Of a stretch of DNA of 64,000 bases, positions 1 through 13,216 are shown piece by piece. Position 1 is the first letter of the stretch. The number at the start of each line of letters is the position of its first letter. The stretch is from the NCBI GenBank assembly GCA_000233775.1, contig CP003096.1, positions 894,501 to 958,500 of the forward strand. The letters run 5' to 3'. This DNA is from Thermovirga lienii DSM 17291 (GTDB lineage Bacteria > Synergistota > Synergistia > Synergistales > Thermovirgaceae). The notes under the pieces are model-generated. The model was not told the DNA's origin and searched no databases. It saw only the letters and a program-made list of their open reading frames with translations. A program made the position numbers and the translations under genes.

Positions 1-597
1 GTAGTATCTTCAAATTATGAAGGCGGGGCAATACTTGATATGTGTTGTGGTAGAGGGGTGAAGACAGCTCAGATAGCGCAGGTCCTTACTGGAGCGCCCA
101 TTGAGGCATGGGAATTATCCCAAGGCAGGCTGAAGGCAGCCGAAAGAGAAATGGAAAGATTGAGGATAAAGAGGGATTCTATAATCTTCAAAAGGGGCGA
201 CGCTCTAGAGCTAAATCCAAATGAAAAACCGTCTTTGATCTTTTTGGACGCACCATGCAGTGGAAGTGGAACATGGGCCAGGCATCCTGATGGAAAACTG
301 AGGCAGAGTAAGGAGAAGTTGCAGCATCTTACTGACCTGCAGCGGGCAATGCTCTTAAGGGCTCTTGAGATGGTAAAGCCGGGAGGTAAGGTGGTTTATT
401 CCACGTGTAGCTTGTTGAGGCCAGAGAATGAGTTAGTGGTCGGTGAGGTGGTCGGAAAGGTGCCCGATGTGGTTGAAATTCCTGTGAGCTGGCCATATGA
501 TTATGTGAGGCGAGGCCGGCCGTGGGGGTATTACGTTTGGCCGGCGTTACCGTGGGTTGATGGGTTCTATGTAGCAGTTCTCAAGAAGCGGCCATAG
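1..597 (+). CDS. rsmB: 16S rRNA (cytosine-C5) methyltransferase RsmB, C-terminal part
   Basis: The 5' end is cut by the window edge; the frame is open from base 1 and 198 residues are visible. This is the Rossmann-fold SAM-dependent methyltransferase domain. The SAM-binding motif reads LDMCCGRGVKT (usually LDLCAAPGGKT), the motif IV cysteine is in DAPCSGSG, and the catalytic motif VI cysteine is in YSTCS. Those two cysteines define RNA m5C methyltransferases; RsmB makes m5C967 in 16S rRNA, and a sister enzyme such as RsmF is less likely given the context. The N-terminal NusB-like domain would lie upstream. The gene ends 11 bases before the PASTA gene. In Firmicutes rsmB heads the rlmN-prpC-prkC-rsgA-rpe run, and here it again precedes a PASTA gene and rpe. 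Confidence 0.85.
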   Translation, partial: VVSSNYEGGAILDMCCGRGVKTAQIAQVLTGAPIEAWELSQGRLKAAEREMERLRIKRDSIIFKRGDALELNPNEKPSLIFLDAPCSGSGTWARHPDGKLRQSKEKLQHLTDLQRAMLLRALEMVKPGGKVVYSTCSLLRPENELVVGEVVGKVPDVVEIPVSWPYDYVRRGRPWGYYVWPALPWVDGFYVAVLKKRP

Positions 598-608
598 GAG
601 GTTTATCA

Positions 609-1688
609 ATGCGTAACCTTTTGAAGATAGTATTGCTTTTGACAATTTTGATAATAGTGGGTTCGGGTGCTTTCGCCATTTACTCGGTTTTTTGGGGATT
701 CAGGGACGCTACCGTTCCCAACTTGGAGGGGATGAAAGTAGCTGATGCGGCTTCCCTTGTTGAGGGAATGGGGATAAAGCTCCGTATAGATAAGGTGGAT
801 TCTGTCCGTCCAGAAGGTACCATAGTGGAACAGTGGCCTAAAGCTGGGACAATGGTTAAAAAAGGTCAAATTGTAATATTGAAGGTCAGTAGAGGAGGGG
901 AGCGCCTACCCTTACCAGATGTGAGGGGTATGGAATATGGACAGTGCGTGGCCTTACTCAAAGAAAAAGGTTTTGTCGTGGGAGATATTGTAAGGGTTCA
1001 CAGCGAGGAGAGGCCAGCAGGTGTTGTGATTGCTCAAAGCCCCGCAGCTCCGGCCTTGGTTGCGCAGGGTAGACCTATAGACCTGATGGTAAGCCTTGGC
1101 CCTGCACGGGTCGATGGCAAGGTTAAGGTCCCCAACGTCCTGGACAGAAGTGAGAAAGTGGCAAGGCAGATTTTAGGCCAGAGCGGGCTTAGAGTGAAAG
1201 AAGTTAAGTATCGCTATACCCAGCTGACACCTTCCGGCATGGTCATGGACATGAGTCCAAGGCCGGGGGAGGAGGTGTCTGAGGGTAGTCCTGTGGTTCT
1301 TGTCGTTGCAACCGCAAAAAAGCCTGAGACGAAAGAGGATAAAGTTGTCTCCAAGGAAGATCAGGAAGAGGCCCAAAAAGCTGAAAAAGATACTGCCGAA
1401 AGTAAGCCCAAGGAAACTGAAAAAAAGGATGAAAGCCCTAAAACTGTAGATGAGCAGCCACCTAGCCAAGAGCCTACAAAGGTTGCCAAGATACGATACC
1501 AGGTTCCTCCACTTGCGAGGTCCATGGAGCTGAAAATTGAGCTGATTGATGAAAAGGGAGTAAGGACGATTTTGAAGCGGGAGGTTAGCTCAGGGGAATA
1601 TATATCCATTGATGCTCCCTTTGTGGGAGATGCGGCAGTTACTATTTATTTAGGAGGACAATTCGTATGGCAAGATCGATATCGGTAA
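609..1688 (+). CDS. Membrane-anchored protein with three PASTA domains and no kinase domain
   Basis: The protein has 359 residues. It has one N-terminal membrane segment (about 5-27), then three PASTA repeats (about 32-96, 99-165 and 172-238) that should lie outside the membrane, a Lys/Glu-rich linker (about 239-295) and a small C-terminal domain (296-359). PASTA domains bind muropeptides or beta-lactam-like ligands in Ser/Thr kinases such as PrkC and in some penicillin-binding proteins. There is no kinase or transpeptidase domain, and the ATG at 609 leads directly into the membrane segment, with a GGAGG ribosome site just before it. The gene sits between rsmB and rpe, the place of prkC in Firmicutes, so it may be a kinase-less relative or a cell-wall sensor. 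It overlaps rpe by 22 bases. Its role is unknown. Confidence 0.8.
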   Translation: MRNLLKIVLLLTILIIVGSGAFAIYSVFWGFRDATVPNLEGMKVADAASLVEGMGIKLRIDKVDSVRPEGTIVEQWPKAGTMVKKGQIVILKVSRGGERLPLPDVRGMEYGQCVALLKEKGFVVGDIVRVHSEERPAGVVIAQSPAAPALVAQGRPIDLMVSLGPARVDGKVKVPNVLDRSEKVARQILGQSGLRVKEVKYRYTQLTPSGMVMDMSPRPGEEVSEGSPVVLVVATAKKPETKEDKVVSKEDQEEAQKAEKDTAESKPKETEKKDESPKTVDEQPPSQEPTKVAKIRYQVPPLARSMELKIELIDEKGVRTILKREVSSGEYISIDAPFVGDAAVTIYLGGQFVWQDRYR

Positions 1689-2371
1689 GCAGTCAGGAAG
1701 TGCTGATAGCTCCTTCAGTGCTTTCCGCAAATCCCTTGAGAATGGCTGAGGCAGTGAACGCTCTTTCAGGGGAGTATGACATGCTTCATGTGGATATAAT
1801 GGACGGTCATTTCGTGCCTAACCTATCCTACGGGCCTGATTTGGTCCGAAGTATGAGAGAAGAGTGGCCAGATGTGTTATTGGATACTCACTTGATGGTC
1901 GAAAGGCCCCAAGACTTCATAGATGTTTTCGCCGATGCGGGGACGGATATATTGACGGTGCATGTTGAAACGGCTCCTCACCTGCATAGAGTGTTGGAGA
2001 TGATAAGGGCAAAGGGATGTGTTCCAGGTGTAAGCATAAATCCGGGAACACCTGTAGAATGGCTGAAGCCTGTATTGCCCATAGTGGGCCTCGTTCTGGT
2101 AATGTCTGTTAACCCGGGCTTTGGAGGCCAGTCTTTCATTCCTGAGGTTTTAGAGAAGGTAAAAACTCTGAAGTGTTGGAAAGAAACAGGTCCCTTCGAC
2201 TATTTAATAGAGATAGATGGGGGGATATCGACTCAAAATGTAGGTGAGGTTGTAAGGGCGGGGTGTGATGTGGTGGTAGCAGGTAGCGCTATCTTCAAAG
2301 CACAGTCCCCATACGAAACCGCAAGAGAGATGAGAAGAATAGCTGCGGAGGCGAAGAAAATTGGAAGATGA
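1667..2371 (+). CDS. rpe: Ribulose-phosphate 3-epimerase
   Basis: A TIM-barrel enzyme of 234 residues that interconverts ribulose 5-phosphate and xylulose 5-phosphate in the pentose phosphate pathway, in the cytoplasm. The N-terminal APSVLSAN, the metal-binding segment HVDIMDGHFVPN (about 41-52), MSVNPGFGGQ and the catalytic aspartate in EIDGGIS are all present. The length fits the family (about 220 residues). The ATG at 1667 is preceded by AGGAGGA. It overlaps the PASTA gene upstream by 22 bases and the RodZ-like gene downstream by 11, so these genes are translated from one message. Confidence 0.95.
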   Translation: MARSISVSSQEVLIAPSVLSANPLRMAEAVNALSGEYDMLHVDIMDGHFVPNLSYGPDLVRSMREEWPDVLLDTHLMVERPQDFIDVFADAGTDILTVHVETAPHLHRVLEMIRAKGCVPGVSINPGTPVEWLKPVLPIVGLVLVMSVNPGFGGQSFIPEVLEKVKTLKCWKETGPFDYLIEIDGGISTQNVGEVVRAGCDVVVAGSAIFKAQSPYETAREMRRIAAEAKKIGR

Positions 2372-3242
2372 AAGGAAGGTTGCTGTAGAGCTTGGTGAGA
2401 GTGTAAGAAGTAGGCGTGAGGCATTGGGGTTGACCCTTGAGGATGTAAACAAAGAGACCAAGATAAGGAAGGCCTTTCTTGAGGCCATCGAAGAGGGTAA
2501 CCTTAAGTTTCTTTCTGGGGTTATATACGTTAAAGGATTTATAAAAGCGTATCTTAAGGTTATAGACGCCGAAGATCTTTATCCTGAATATGAAAAGCTA
2601 GTAGATCGCCTTGCAGCGGAACGAGAGACCAGAAACCTTGAGACTGTAGTAAACTACATGCCACCGCAGAAACGTTTCAGGAAACCATCGAGATGGTGGA
2701 TCTATGGCTCTGCGATCCTTTTGCTCTTGGCCTCTGGGTTCATGGTTTGGCAGGAGAGGGAGCAAATAAGAGAAAAATCCCGGTTGATGCTGGAGCGGGA
2801 AAAGAGCCAGACTGTTGAGTCTGCACCTTTGCCTGAAGAAGCTCCGGCCTCGGAGGATGGTGCAATGCCTGAGGTCGTGATAGTGGAGGAAGCTCCTTTA
2901 CCTCAGGAAGCCGAGGTGCTGGAGCAAGAAGCAAAGAGCGAGGAGAAAGAAGAAGAAGAACAAGTTCCGGCCGAAGAGCCATTGGAGACGAAAGTTCTGG
3001 CCATTGAATTTGAGGGCCCCTGTTGGGTCAGGATAACCAAGGGTAATGAGGTGGTTTTCCAAGGGACTCTGAGAAAAGGGGACACAAAGGAAGTAGTTGT
3101 TGATGCCCCTGTGAGGATAAGATACGGTAACGCTGGTGTGGTTGCAAACCGTTGGGAAGGGCAGACCAAAGAAAAGATCGGCCAAAGCGGAGAGGTTGTA
3201 ACTTATGAATATCTTCCCGATGGGACAATGAAAAGGATGTAG
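2361..3242 (+). CDS. rodZ: RodZ-like cytoskeletal protein with N-terminal helix-turn-helix
   Basis: The protein has 293 residues. An N-terminal Cro/CI-type helix-turn-helix domain (about 10-75) contains the LGLTLEDVNKETKI signature of the RodZ family. A basic segment leads into one membrane helix (about 112-130), followed by an acidic Glu/Pro-rich linker (about 150-213) and a C-terminal beta domain (about 214-293) of the RodZ_C/DUF4115 type. RodZ links MreB to the membrane and helps keep rod shape. The start is TTG at 2361, with GGAGG 9 bases upstream, inside the end of rpe. Its place before rimO, pgpA, cinA and recA matches the Firmicute ymfM(rodZ)-pgsA-cinA-recA order. The C-terminal half is less conserved, so the name rests mainly on the HTH-TM-linker layout. 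Confidence 0.8.
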   Translation: MEDERKVAVELGESVRSRREALGLTLEDVNKETKIRKAFLEAIEEGNLKFLSGVIYVKGFIKAYLKVIDAEDLYPEYEKLVDRLAAERETRNLETVVNYMPPQKRFRKPSRWWIYGSAILLLLASGFMVWQEREQIREKSRLMLEREKSQTVESAPLPEEAPASEDGAMPEVVIVEEAPLPQEAEVLEQEAKSEEKEEEEQVPAEEPLETKVLAIEFEGPCWVRITKGNEVVFQGTLRKGDTKEVVVDAPVRIRYGNAGVVANRWEGQTKEKIGQSGEVVTYEYLPDGTMKRM

Positions 3243-3248
3243 GGACGC

Positions 3249-4565
3249 ATGATAGGGAAAAAAGTCTTCATTTTGAGTTTGGGATGTGCAAAGAACCAGG
3301 TCGACAGCGAGAACCTGGCAGGATACCTAAAAAGGGCTGGGTTTTACCTTGTTGACAATATAGAAGAGGCTCAGATAGCCATAGTTAACACGTGTGGGTT
3401 TATCAGGCCCGCCGTGGAGGAGAGCATTGACGCTATTTTGGATCTTGAGGAGCTGAAAAGCTCTTCTTCCTTGGAAAAGATAGGAGTAGTGGGTTGTCTG
3501 CTAAATCGATACGGAGAGGATTTGAAGAAAGAACTCCCAATGGTGGATTTTTGGGCCGAGGCGGAGGAATGGCAAGCCCTCCTGGCTGCCATGGGATGCT
3601 CAGGGAATTATGCCCCATTACAGGAGGTCCTTCCTGGCAAATCTACCTGGAGCAGGTACCTCAAGATAAGCGAGGGGTGCAGTAACAAGTGTTCGTATTG
3701 CATGATCCCTTCTATAAGAGGGCCTTTGCGCAGTGTCCCTATGAATGAAGTGCTGGAAAAAGCGGCGTTCTTGGCGGAACAGGGAGCCAGAGAAATTTGT
3801 TTGGTGGGGCAGGATCTTACTGCTTATGGAATGGATTGGAATGGTAAACCTCAGCTTTTGAAGTTGATAGAGGCTTTAGACAGCAAATTCAGCAGCTCGA
3901 AAATGTGGTTTCGCTTACTCTATCTTCATCCTGCGAGGGTGACCAAGGAGATCATCTCAGCGGTGGTCTCAAGTAGGGTCTTCCTGAACTACCTTGATAT
4001 GCTCCTTCAGCATGTAGACCCCGAAATACTGGCGAAAATGAACAGGGGCGGCTTCTCGGAGAAGGATCTGAGGAGACCCTTTGAGATAGCAAGGGAGCTG
4101 GACGAGGGGTTTGCTCTGCGAACTACTTTCATGACTGGTTTCCCCGGAGAGACCGAGAAGCACCACAGTAAGGTTTTGGATTTCATTGAGGAGATTCAAT
4201 TGGACCGAGTTGGAGTCTTTCCCTTTTCAGAGGAAGAAGGAACGCAAGCTGCATTGATGCTCGATCAAATACCAATTGATGTTAGGGAGCGCAGGGCCTC
4301 GGAGATCTTGGAACTCCAGTCGGAGATATCCTACCGAAGGCAGCAAAAGTTCGTGGGGAGAGCTCTGGAAGTTTTAGTGGAGGAAGTAGATGACGATGAC
4401 AATCAAAGGGGATGGGGGAGAACTTATAGAGATGCTCCAGAGGTAGACGGGCTAATAGAGGTGTCGTCTCGTCAAAAGCTATCTCCGGGATGTTTCGTCA
4501 ATGTCAGGGTTATTGAGGCGTATGAACACGACATGGTTGGGGAGGTAGTGGATAGTGAAGATTAA
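3249..4565 (+). CDS. rimO: Ribosomal protein S12 methylthiotransferase RimO
   Basis: A radical-SAM enzyme of 438 residues that adds a methylthio group to an aspartate of ribosomal protein S12. The N-terminal UPF0004 domain carries three cluster cysteines (about C13, C49, C83). The radical-SAM motif CxxxCxxC lies at C144, C148 and C151, and a C-terminal TRAM domain (about 370-435) binds RNA. The opening FILSLGCAKNQVDSE favours RimO over its sister MiaB. The ATG at 3249 lies 6 bases after the rodZ stop, and the gene overlaps pgpA by 11 bases. Confidence 0.93.
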   Translation: MIGKKVFILSLGCAKNQVDSENLAGYLKRAGFYLVDNIEEAQIAIVNTCGFIRPAVEESIDAILDLEELKSSSSLEKIGVVGCLLNRYGEDLKKELPMVDFWAEAEEWQALLAAMGCSGNYAPLQEVLPGKSTWSRYLKISEGCSNKCSYCMIPSIRGPLRSVPMNEVLEKAAFLAEQGAREICLVGQDLTAYGMDWNGKPQLLKLIEALDSKFSSSKMWFRLLYLHPARVTKEIISAVVSSRVFLNYLDMLLQHVDPEILAKMNRGGFSEKDLRRPFEIARELDEGFALRTTFMTGFPGETEKHHSKVLDFIEEIQLDRVGVFPFSEEEGTQAALMLDQIPIDVRERRASEILELQSEISYRRQQKFVGRALEVLVEEVDDDDNQRGWGRTYRDAPEVDGLIEVSSRQKLSPGCFVNVRVIEAYEHDMVGEVVDSED

Positions 4566-5004
4566 CTCCTGGTATTCTGCTGCATCTACGTGTTTGGGGT
4601 TAGGGTACTTGACTTCCATGCCGGGTACCATTGCCTCCTCCGTTGCCTTTTTGATACACGTTCTATATCCGGTACAGGTCTGGTTGATTGTGGGAGCGTC
4701 CCTGTTGGGAATTCTTGCATCTGACAAATATGTGAAAAAAGAGCGAAAAACCGACCCCAAAGAGGTGGTCATTGACGAAGTGGTGGGAAGCTGGATAGCC
4801 TTTTGGGGATTGTCACCGGGATTGGCCTTTGGTGCCTTGTTTCTCTTCAGGGTTTTTGACATATTGAAGCCTTTTCCCATAAGTGCTGCAGAAAGGCTCC
4901 CTGGAGGACTGGGCGTGATGGCCGATGATGTGGTTGCAGGACTTTTTACGAACTTGCTGATAAGAGGAATTTTTTGGTTCTTCTTGCCGGCCTTGTCTGG
5001 GTAG
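4555..5004 (+). CDS. pgpA: Phosphatidylglycerophosphatase A
   Basis: A membrane protein of 149 residues that removes phosphate from phosphatidylglycerophosphate to give phosphatidylglycerol. The PgpA metal-binding motif DPKEVVIDEVVG lies at about 67-78, and FRVFDILKPFPI follows. Several hydrophobic segments are present (about 25-55, 80-100, 125-147). It starts with GTG at 4555, 9 bases after GGAGGT, inside the end of rimO. In Firmicutes this operon position is held by pgsA, the synthase one step earlier in the same pathway; here the phosphatase holds it. Confidence 0.9.
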   Translation: MKINSWYSAASTCLGLGYLTSMPGTIASSVAFLIHVLYPVQVWLIVGASLLGILASDKYVKKERKTDPKEVVIDEVVGSWIAFWGLSPGLAFGALFLFRVFDILKPFPISAAERLPGGLGVMADDVVAGLFTNLLIRGIFWFFLPALSG

Positions 5005-5034
5005 GAGAGCTTTGTAGAGGGGGAGGTCGGATAG

Positions 5035-6264
5035 GTGAAAGAAGCGGCCCTTTTTGCCATAGGAGATGAGCTCCTGGCTGGGATAGGTAGGGAAGGTAAC
5101 TGTTCTTGGTTGGCAGGGAAGTTGTCCGACATAGGTTGGCAGGTTGCGACCATTCAGGTTTTGCCTGACGAAATTGATTTCATAGTCTCATCGGTAGGGG
5201 CATGGCTGGGAAAAGTGGATCTCATCGTACTTTCGGGAGGCTTGGGCCCCACTCACGATGACGTGACCAGGGAGGCTGTTTCAAGGCTTTTGGGTCGACC
5301 TCTTGTGCTCAGGGAGGACCTGTATGCCTCCATCCTTGCCAGGTACGCCGGCCCAATAAAGGAAGCCGTGGAAAGATCGAAGCACAAACAGGCGTTGATC
5401 CCGGAAGGAGCAGAGGGAATATATAACCCCCTAGGATCCGCTTTGGCTTTCAAGGTGAACTTGATGGATACAGAGATCTTTGTTTTGCCTGGAGTTCCCA
5501 GGGAATTTAAGGCCATCGCCGAGGAAAGGGTGCTTCCAGCGCTTGATAAGGGAGGTAAAGTGAGAGAGGTCATAAGGGTCGTTGGTTGGCCTGAAAGTGT
5601 TTTAAAGGACAAACTGAAAGGCCTTTTGGAAGAATTCAAGGAAGTGAAGTTGTCCATTTTGCCCTCTCCCAACTTGATTAAGTTGTCCTTATGGGGTACC
5701 CCTGGGGATGTCTATAACGCGGCAAACTACGTAAGGGATCTGTTGTCTGAGGATATACTCCCTCAAGGGGCCTCCAGCCTGGCGGAGGCAGTCTTGCTTG
5801 AGGCAGAAAAGAAACAAGCCTCCGTGGCCCTTGCTGAATCGTGTACAGGGGGACTTTTGGGGGCTTCTTTAACCCAGATTCCAGGGGCCTCAAAGGTCTT
5901 TCTGGGGGGTGTGGTTTGTTACAGCAATGAATCAAAGATAAGGATCCTGAAAGTCCCAGAGGAGGTAATAAGGGATCATGGGGCCGTCAGCCCTGAATGT
6001 GCCGAGGCGATGGCGTTAGGAGCCAAGGAACTTTTGGGTTCTGATTTTGCTCTTTCCGTTACTGGTATAGCTGGACCCGATGGAGGTACAGAAGAAAAAC
6101 CCGTCGGTACGGTGTGTTTTGCTATATCCAGCCCAAAGGGCTTGGAGGTCTTTCAACGGCAATTTTTTGGCGATCGCTCTAACATAAGGGATTGGGCTGT
6201 CGCGTTTGGTCTTGAGAAACTTTGGCGAGCCATTAAGGGGGGATGCGAAGGTGGAGCTCGTTAG
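5035..6264 (+). CDS. cinA: CinA family protein (MoaB-like domain plus NMN/ADP-ribose amidase domain)
   Basis: The protein has 409 residues in the usual two-domain arrangement. The N-terminal MoaB/MogA-like domain (about 1-170) contains LSGGLGPTHDDVT and LPGVPREF. The C-terminal CinA domain (about 245-400) contains AESCTGGLLGASLT and VTGIAGPDGG, the signature of NMN deamidase (PncC). Full-length CinA proteins act in pyridine nucleotide recycling and are often co-expressed with recA. The start is GTG at 5035 behind GGGGGAGG. The 3' end overlaps thpR by 14 bases. Confidence 0.92.
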   Translation: MKEAALFAIGDELLAGIGREGNCSWLAGKLSDIGWQVATIQVLPDEIDFIVSSVGAWLGKVDLIVLSGGLGPTHDDVTREAVSRLLGRPLVLREDLYASILARYAGPIKEAVERSKHKQALIPEGAEGIYNPLGSALAFKVNLMDTEIFVLPGVPREFKAIAEERVLPALDKGGKVREVIRVVGWPESVLKDKLKGLLEEFKEVKLSILPSPNLIKLSLWGTPGDVYNAANYVRDLLSEDILPQGASSLAEAVLLEAEKKQASVALAESCTGGLLGASLTQIPGASKVFLGGVVCYSNESKIRILKVPEEVIRDHGAVSPECAEAMALGAKELLGSDFALSVTGIAGPDGGTEEKPVGTVCFAISSPKGLEVFQRQFFGDRSNIRDWAVAFGLEKLWRAIKGGCEGGAR

Positions 6265-6841
6265 GTGTTTTGTGTCTGTGGAGCTGGATGAGAAGGTTAG
6301 AAATAGAATCAGTCAATGGATTGAGGAGCTCAAAATATTGGCCCCCAGACTTAAATGGGTTTCTGGCTCTGGATTACACATAACCTTGAAGTTTTGTGGC
6401 GAGATAGATTTGAGCAAGGTAATCAAACTTGAAAACGCCCTTCAGGATGCCTTTGCAAGGACTACAGTTCGACCTTTTAGTCTAGAGATAGGAGGCGTTG
6501 GAGCCTTTCCCGGTCTTAGGGAGCCCCGTGTTCTTTGGTTAGGTGTGGGAGGGGAAGAGGATCAGCTTTCCAGGATCGTAGAAATAGTGGAAGGTGCAGC
6601 GGAGATCGTTGGGTTGGAGAGAGAGCACCGTCCTTTTCATCCCCACGTAACCATAGCCAGGATAAAGTCTCCATCCGATGTGCCAGTGGATCTTATAAGG
6701 ACCATAAGCGAGCATGAGTTGGGGCAGCTGTCATGGAACGTAAATGCAGTAATGCTTATGAGAAGTGATCTTAGACCTTCTGGCGCCGTGTATAGCCCCA
6801 TAGCCAAGTATAATTTGAAGCAACCGGAGGTGAGCCGTTAG
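6251..6841 (+). CDS. thpR: RNA 2',3'-cyclic phosphodiesterase (LigT/ThpR family)
   Basis: The protein has 196 residues and belongs to the 2H phosphoesterase superfamily. The two catalytic HxTx motifs are HITL (43-46) and HVTI (132-135), and the length matches ThpR (about 180-200). The enzyme opens 2',3'-cyclic phosphate ends of RNA. GTG at 6251 is preferred because AGGGGGGA lies 7 bases upstream; an earlier in-frame start inside cinA lacks a comparable site. The stop overlaps the recA start by one base, so cinA, thpR and recA form one operon. Confidence 0.88.
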   Translation: MELVRCFVSVELDEKVRNRISQWIEELKILAPRLKWVSGSGLHITLKFCGEIDLSKVIKLENALQDAFARTTVRPFSLEIGGVGAFPGLREPRVLWLGVGGEEDQLSRIVEIVEGAAEIVGLEREHRPFHPHVTIARIKSPSDVPVDLIRTISEHELGQLSWNVNAVMLMRSDLRPSGAVYSPIAKYNLKQPEVSR

Positions 6842-7965
6842 TGGCCAAATCGAAACAGAAACAAGAGATAACTCGAGAGGATGTACTTGATTTAGCGCTC
6901 CGGGACATTAAAAGCAAGTTCGGAGAAGGAGCCATAATGTGCCTTGGTGAGGAGAGGACCTCAAGCGTGGAGGTGATCCCAACGGGGGTTTTGTCCTTGG
7001 ACCTTGCATTGGGAATAGGAGGATACCCGCGGGGAAGGATAGTTGAGATTTTTGGCCCTGAAGGAAGTGGTAAGACCACGCTGGCTTTGCATGCCATAGC
7101 GGAAGCCCAGAAGGCTGGTGGCATTGCAGCGTTCATTGATGCTGAGCATGCTCTTGATCCTCGCTTGGCGGCTGCCATGGGAGTAAAGGTAGATTCCCTC
7201 TACGTTTCTCAGCCTGATAGTGGTGAGCAGGCTCTGTATATACTAGAGACGTTGGTAAGAAGCAGTGCTGTGGACGTCATCGTGGTGGATTCCGTGGCGG
7301 CTCTTACCCCTCAAGCGGAGATAGACGGCAGAATTGGGGACAGCCAGGTTGGGCTTCAGGCCCGGCTCATGTCCTATGCTTTGAGGCGCCTTACATCTGC
7401 GATATCCAAGAGCAAGTGCGTTGTTATATTTATAAACCAACTCAGGGCCAAGATATCCACTATGGGATATGGCGGTCCTCAGGAGACCACCACAGGAGGG
7501 CGTGCCCTCAAGTTTTATAGCTCGGTGCGGATAGAAGTCAAAAGAGGGAAGGCCTTGACGAAAGGTGACGAGAATATAGGTCATGAGCTATGGATAAAGG
7601 TGGTCAAGAACAAGCAGGCGCCACCCTTTAAATCCGCCCATGCCTCGCTGATATATGGTAGGGGGATACCAGAGGAGATGTCTGTTTTGGACATGGCACT
7701 GGATATGGACATCGTTACGAAGCGGGGTTCTTGGCTTTCCTATGAGGGAGAGACTCTGGGACAAGGGAAGGATAACGTTGCTGCTTACATAAAGAACAAC
7801 CCTGAACTTATGGCGGAGATAACCAGGAAGGTCAAGGAGAAAATAGCAGAAAGTGGAGGATTTTTGATTGCTCCCCATGAGGAGGAGCAAGAGGAGCCTG
7901 TAGCAATGGAGGAAATGGACATAGAAGAAGGAATCCTAGAGCTAGACGTCGAGGAAGATAATTAA
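6841..7965 (+). CDS. recA: Recombinase RecA
   Basis: The protein has 374 residues. It binds single-stranded DNA, catalyses strand exchange in homologous recombination and promotes LexA-type self-cleavage. The Walker A motif GPEGSGKT lies at about 71-78, Walker B in [12 protein letters not shown], and the loop L2 region in [19 protein letters not shown], with an acidic C-terminal tail rich in Glu and Asp. It starts with GTG overlapping the thpR stop and is the last gene of its operon, followed by a hairpin at 8003-8040. No LexA-like operator is evident nearby, as the promoter must be far upstream. Confidence 0.98.
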   Translation: MAKSKQKQEITREDVLDLALRDIKSKFGEGAIMCLGEERTSSVEVIPTGVLSLDLALGIGGYPRGRIVEIFGPEGSGKTTLALHAIAEAQKAGGIAAFIDAEHALDPRLAAAMGVKVDSLYVSQPDSGEQALYILETLVRSSAVDVIVVDSVAALTPQAEIDGRIGDSQVGLQARLMSYALRRLTSAISKSKCVVIFINQLRAKISTMGYGGPQETTTGGRALKFYSSVRIEVKRGKALTKGDENIGHELWIKVVKNKQAPPFKSAHASLIYGRGIPEEMSVLDMALDMDIVTKRGSWLSYEGETLGQGKDNVAAYIKNNPELMAEITRKVKEKIAESGGFLIAPHEEEQEEPVAMEEMDIEEGILELDVEEDN

Positions 7966-8002
7966 ATAAGTAACCAAATAAACAGAGAAATGGATAAATT
8001 AT

Positions 8003-8045
8003 ACAATCGGCAGGCCAAGAGAAGAATCCCTGCCGATTGTGTTTA
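8003..8045 (+). terminator. Hairpin terminator after recA
   Basis: A perfect 12-bp inverted repeat (8003-8014 with 8029-8040) with a 14-base loop begins 38 bases after the recA stop and is followed by GTTTATT. The stem is strong but the T run is short, so termination is probable rather than certain. Confidence 0.7.
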
Positions 8046-8158
8046 TTGAGTGAGATAATACGGCATTGCTTGCAACATAAAGACCATTAATATGTTTATT
8101 GTAAGCAAATAGCAACCCTTAGTGTAAGTTTCAAAAATAGTTCGTCTATTTGAAGGTG

Positions 8159-8187
8159 TTGACAGTTTCAAAGATGCCGGTTATTAT
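8159..8187 (+). promoter_or_regulatory. rRNA operon promoter
   Basis: TTGACA (8159-8164) and TATTAT (8182-8187) are separated by exactly 17 bases, a near-consensus sigma-70 promoter about 80 bases before the 16S gene. The bases after the -10 are GC-rich (CCTTCGCCTCGCGGG), as in rRNA promoters under stringent control. An imperfect inverted repeat (8130-8140 with 8146-8154) sits just upstream of the -35. A weak boxA-like GCTCTTGGA occurs at about 8259, before the 16S gene. No other gene lies between recA and the 16S gene. Confidence 0.75.
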
Positions 8188-8268
8188 TACCTTCGCCTCG
8201 CGGGAACGGCCGCGGTGGAGGGGACCTTGACAGTGGAATATAGGCAGATAGGTGAGGGCTCTTGGAAT

Positions 8269-9805
<1,537 letters not shown>

Positions 9806-9849
9806 AGATTAGAATAGATGTAGTTGAACTAGGCGCTGTGTCCGTCTTT

Positions 9850-9926
9850 GGGCCGATAGCTCAGGAGGCTAGAGCACACGGCTGATAACCGTGAGGTCGG
9901 AGGTTCGAATCCTCCTCGGCCCACCA
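9850..9926 (+). tRNA. tRNA-Ile (GAT)
   Basis: A 77-base tRNA with a 7-bp acceptor stem GGGCCGA/TCGGCCC, anticodon GAT in CTGATAA, the T loop TTCGAAT and an encoded CCA end. It lies in the 16S-23S spacer, the usual place for this tRNA. Confidence 0.96.
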
Positions 9927-9935
9927 ATTTGTAAC

Positions 9936-10010
9936 GGGGATGTAGCTCAGTGGGAGAGCGCCTGCTTTGCACGCAGGAAGTCGTCGGTTCGAATCCGATC
10001 ATCTCCACCA
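9936..10010 (+). tRNA. tRNA-Ala (TGC)
   Basis: A 75-base tRNA with acceptor stem GGGGATG/CATCTCC (one G-U pair), anticodon TGC in TTTGCAC, the T loop TTCGAAT and an encoded CCA. It follows tRNA-Ile by 9 bases in the 16S-23S spacer. Confidence 0.96.
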
Positions 10011-10030
10011 TTTTTTTGCTTTGGTATTTG

Positions 10031-10069
10031 CACATTGACAGATATATATGGTGAATTAGGTAATGGAGA

Positions 10070-10076
<7 letters not shown>
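10031..10076 (+). other. 5' arm of the 23S rRNA processing stem
   Basis: The sequence before 23S is largely complementary to 13039-13082 after it: TTGACAG, ATATAT, TTAGGTAA and GAGAGGTTAAGG each find a partner. The two flanks can form a long helix that encloses the 23S gene, the usual RNase III substrate in pre-rRNA maturation. Confidence in the pairing is high; the enzyme is inferred from known families. Confidence 0.65.
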
Positions 10077-13048
<2,972 letters not shown>

Positions 13049-13101
13049 CTGTTACCTAAGGCATCATATATGCTGTCAGTGTGTTAAGTTTTGTAGAGGT
13101 T

Positions 13102-13216
13102 TCTGGTGGTCATAGCGGAGGGGAAACACCCGGATCCATGCCGAACCCGGCAGTTAAGCCCTCCAGCGCCGATGGTACTGCGATGGGTAATCGTGGGAGA
13201 GTAGGTCGCCGCCAGA
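13102..13216 (+). rRNA. rrf: 5S ribosomal RNA
   Basis: About 115 bases with the characteristic CACCCGGATCCATGCCGAAC and GGGAGAGTAGG segments. Terminal stem TCTGGTGG/CCGCCAGA, extended outside the mature RNA by GAGGTT/AACCTC. It lies 54 bases after the 23S gene and is the last gene of the rRNA operon. Confidence 0.94.

Noticed and set aside
4479-5153. A 224-codon - strand frame across pgpA
   Set aside because: It covers the ends of three real + strand genes and looks like a shadow, rich in Ser, Pro and Lys.
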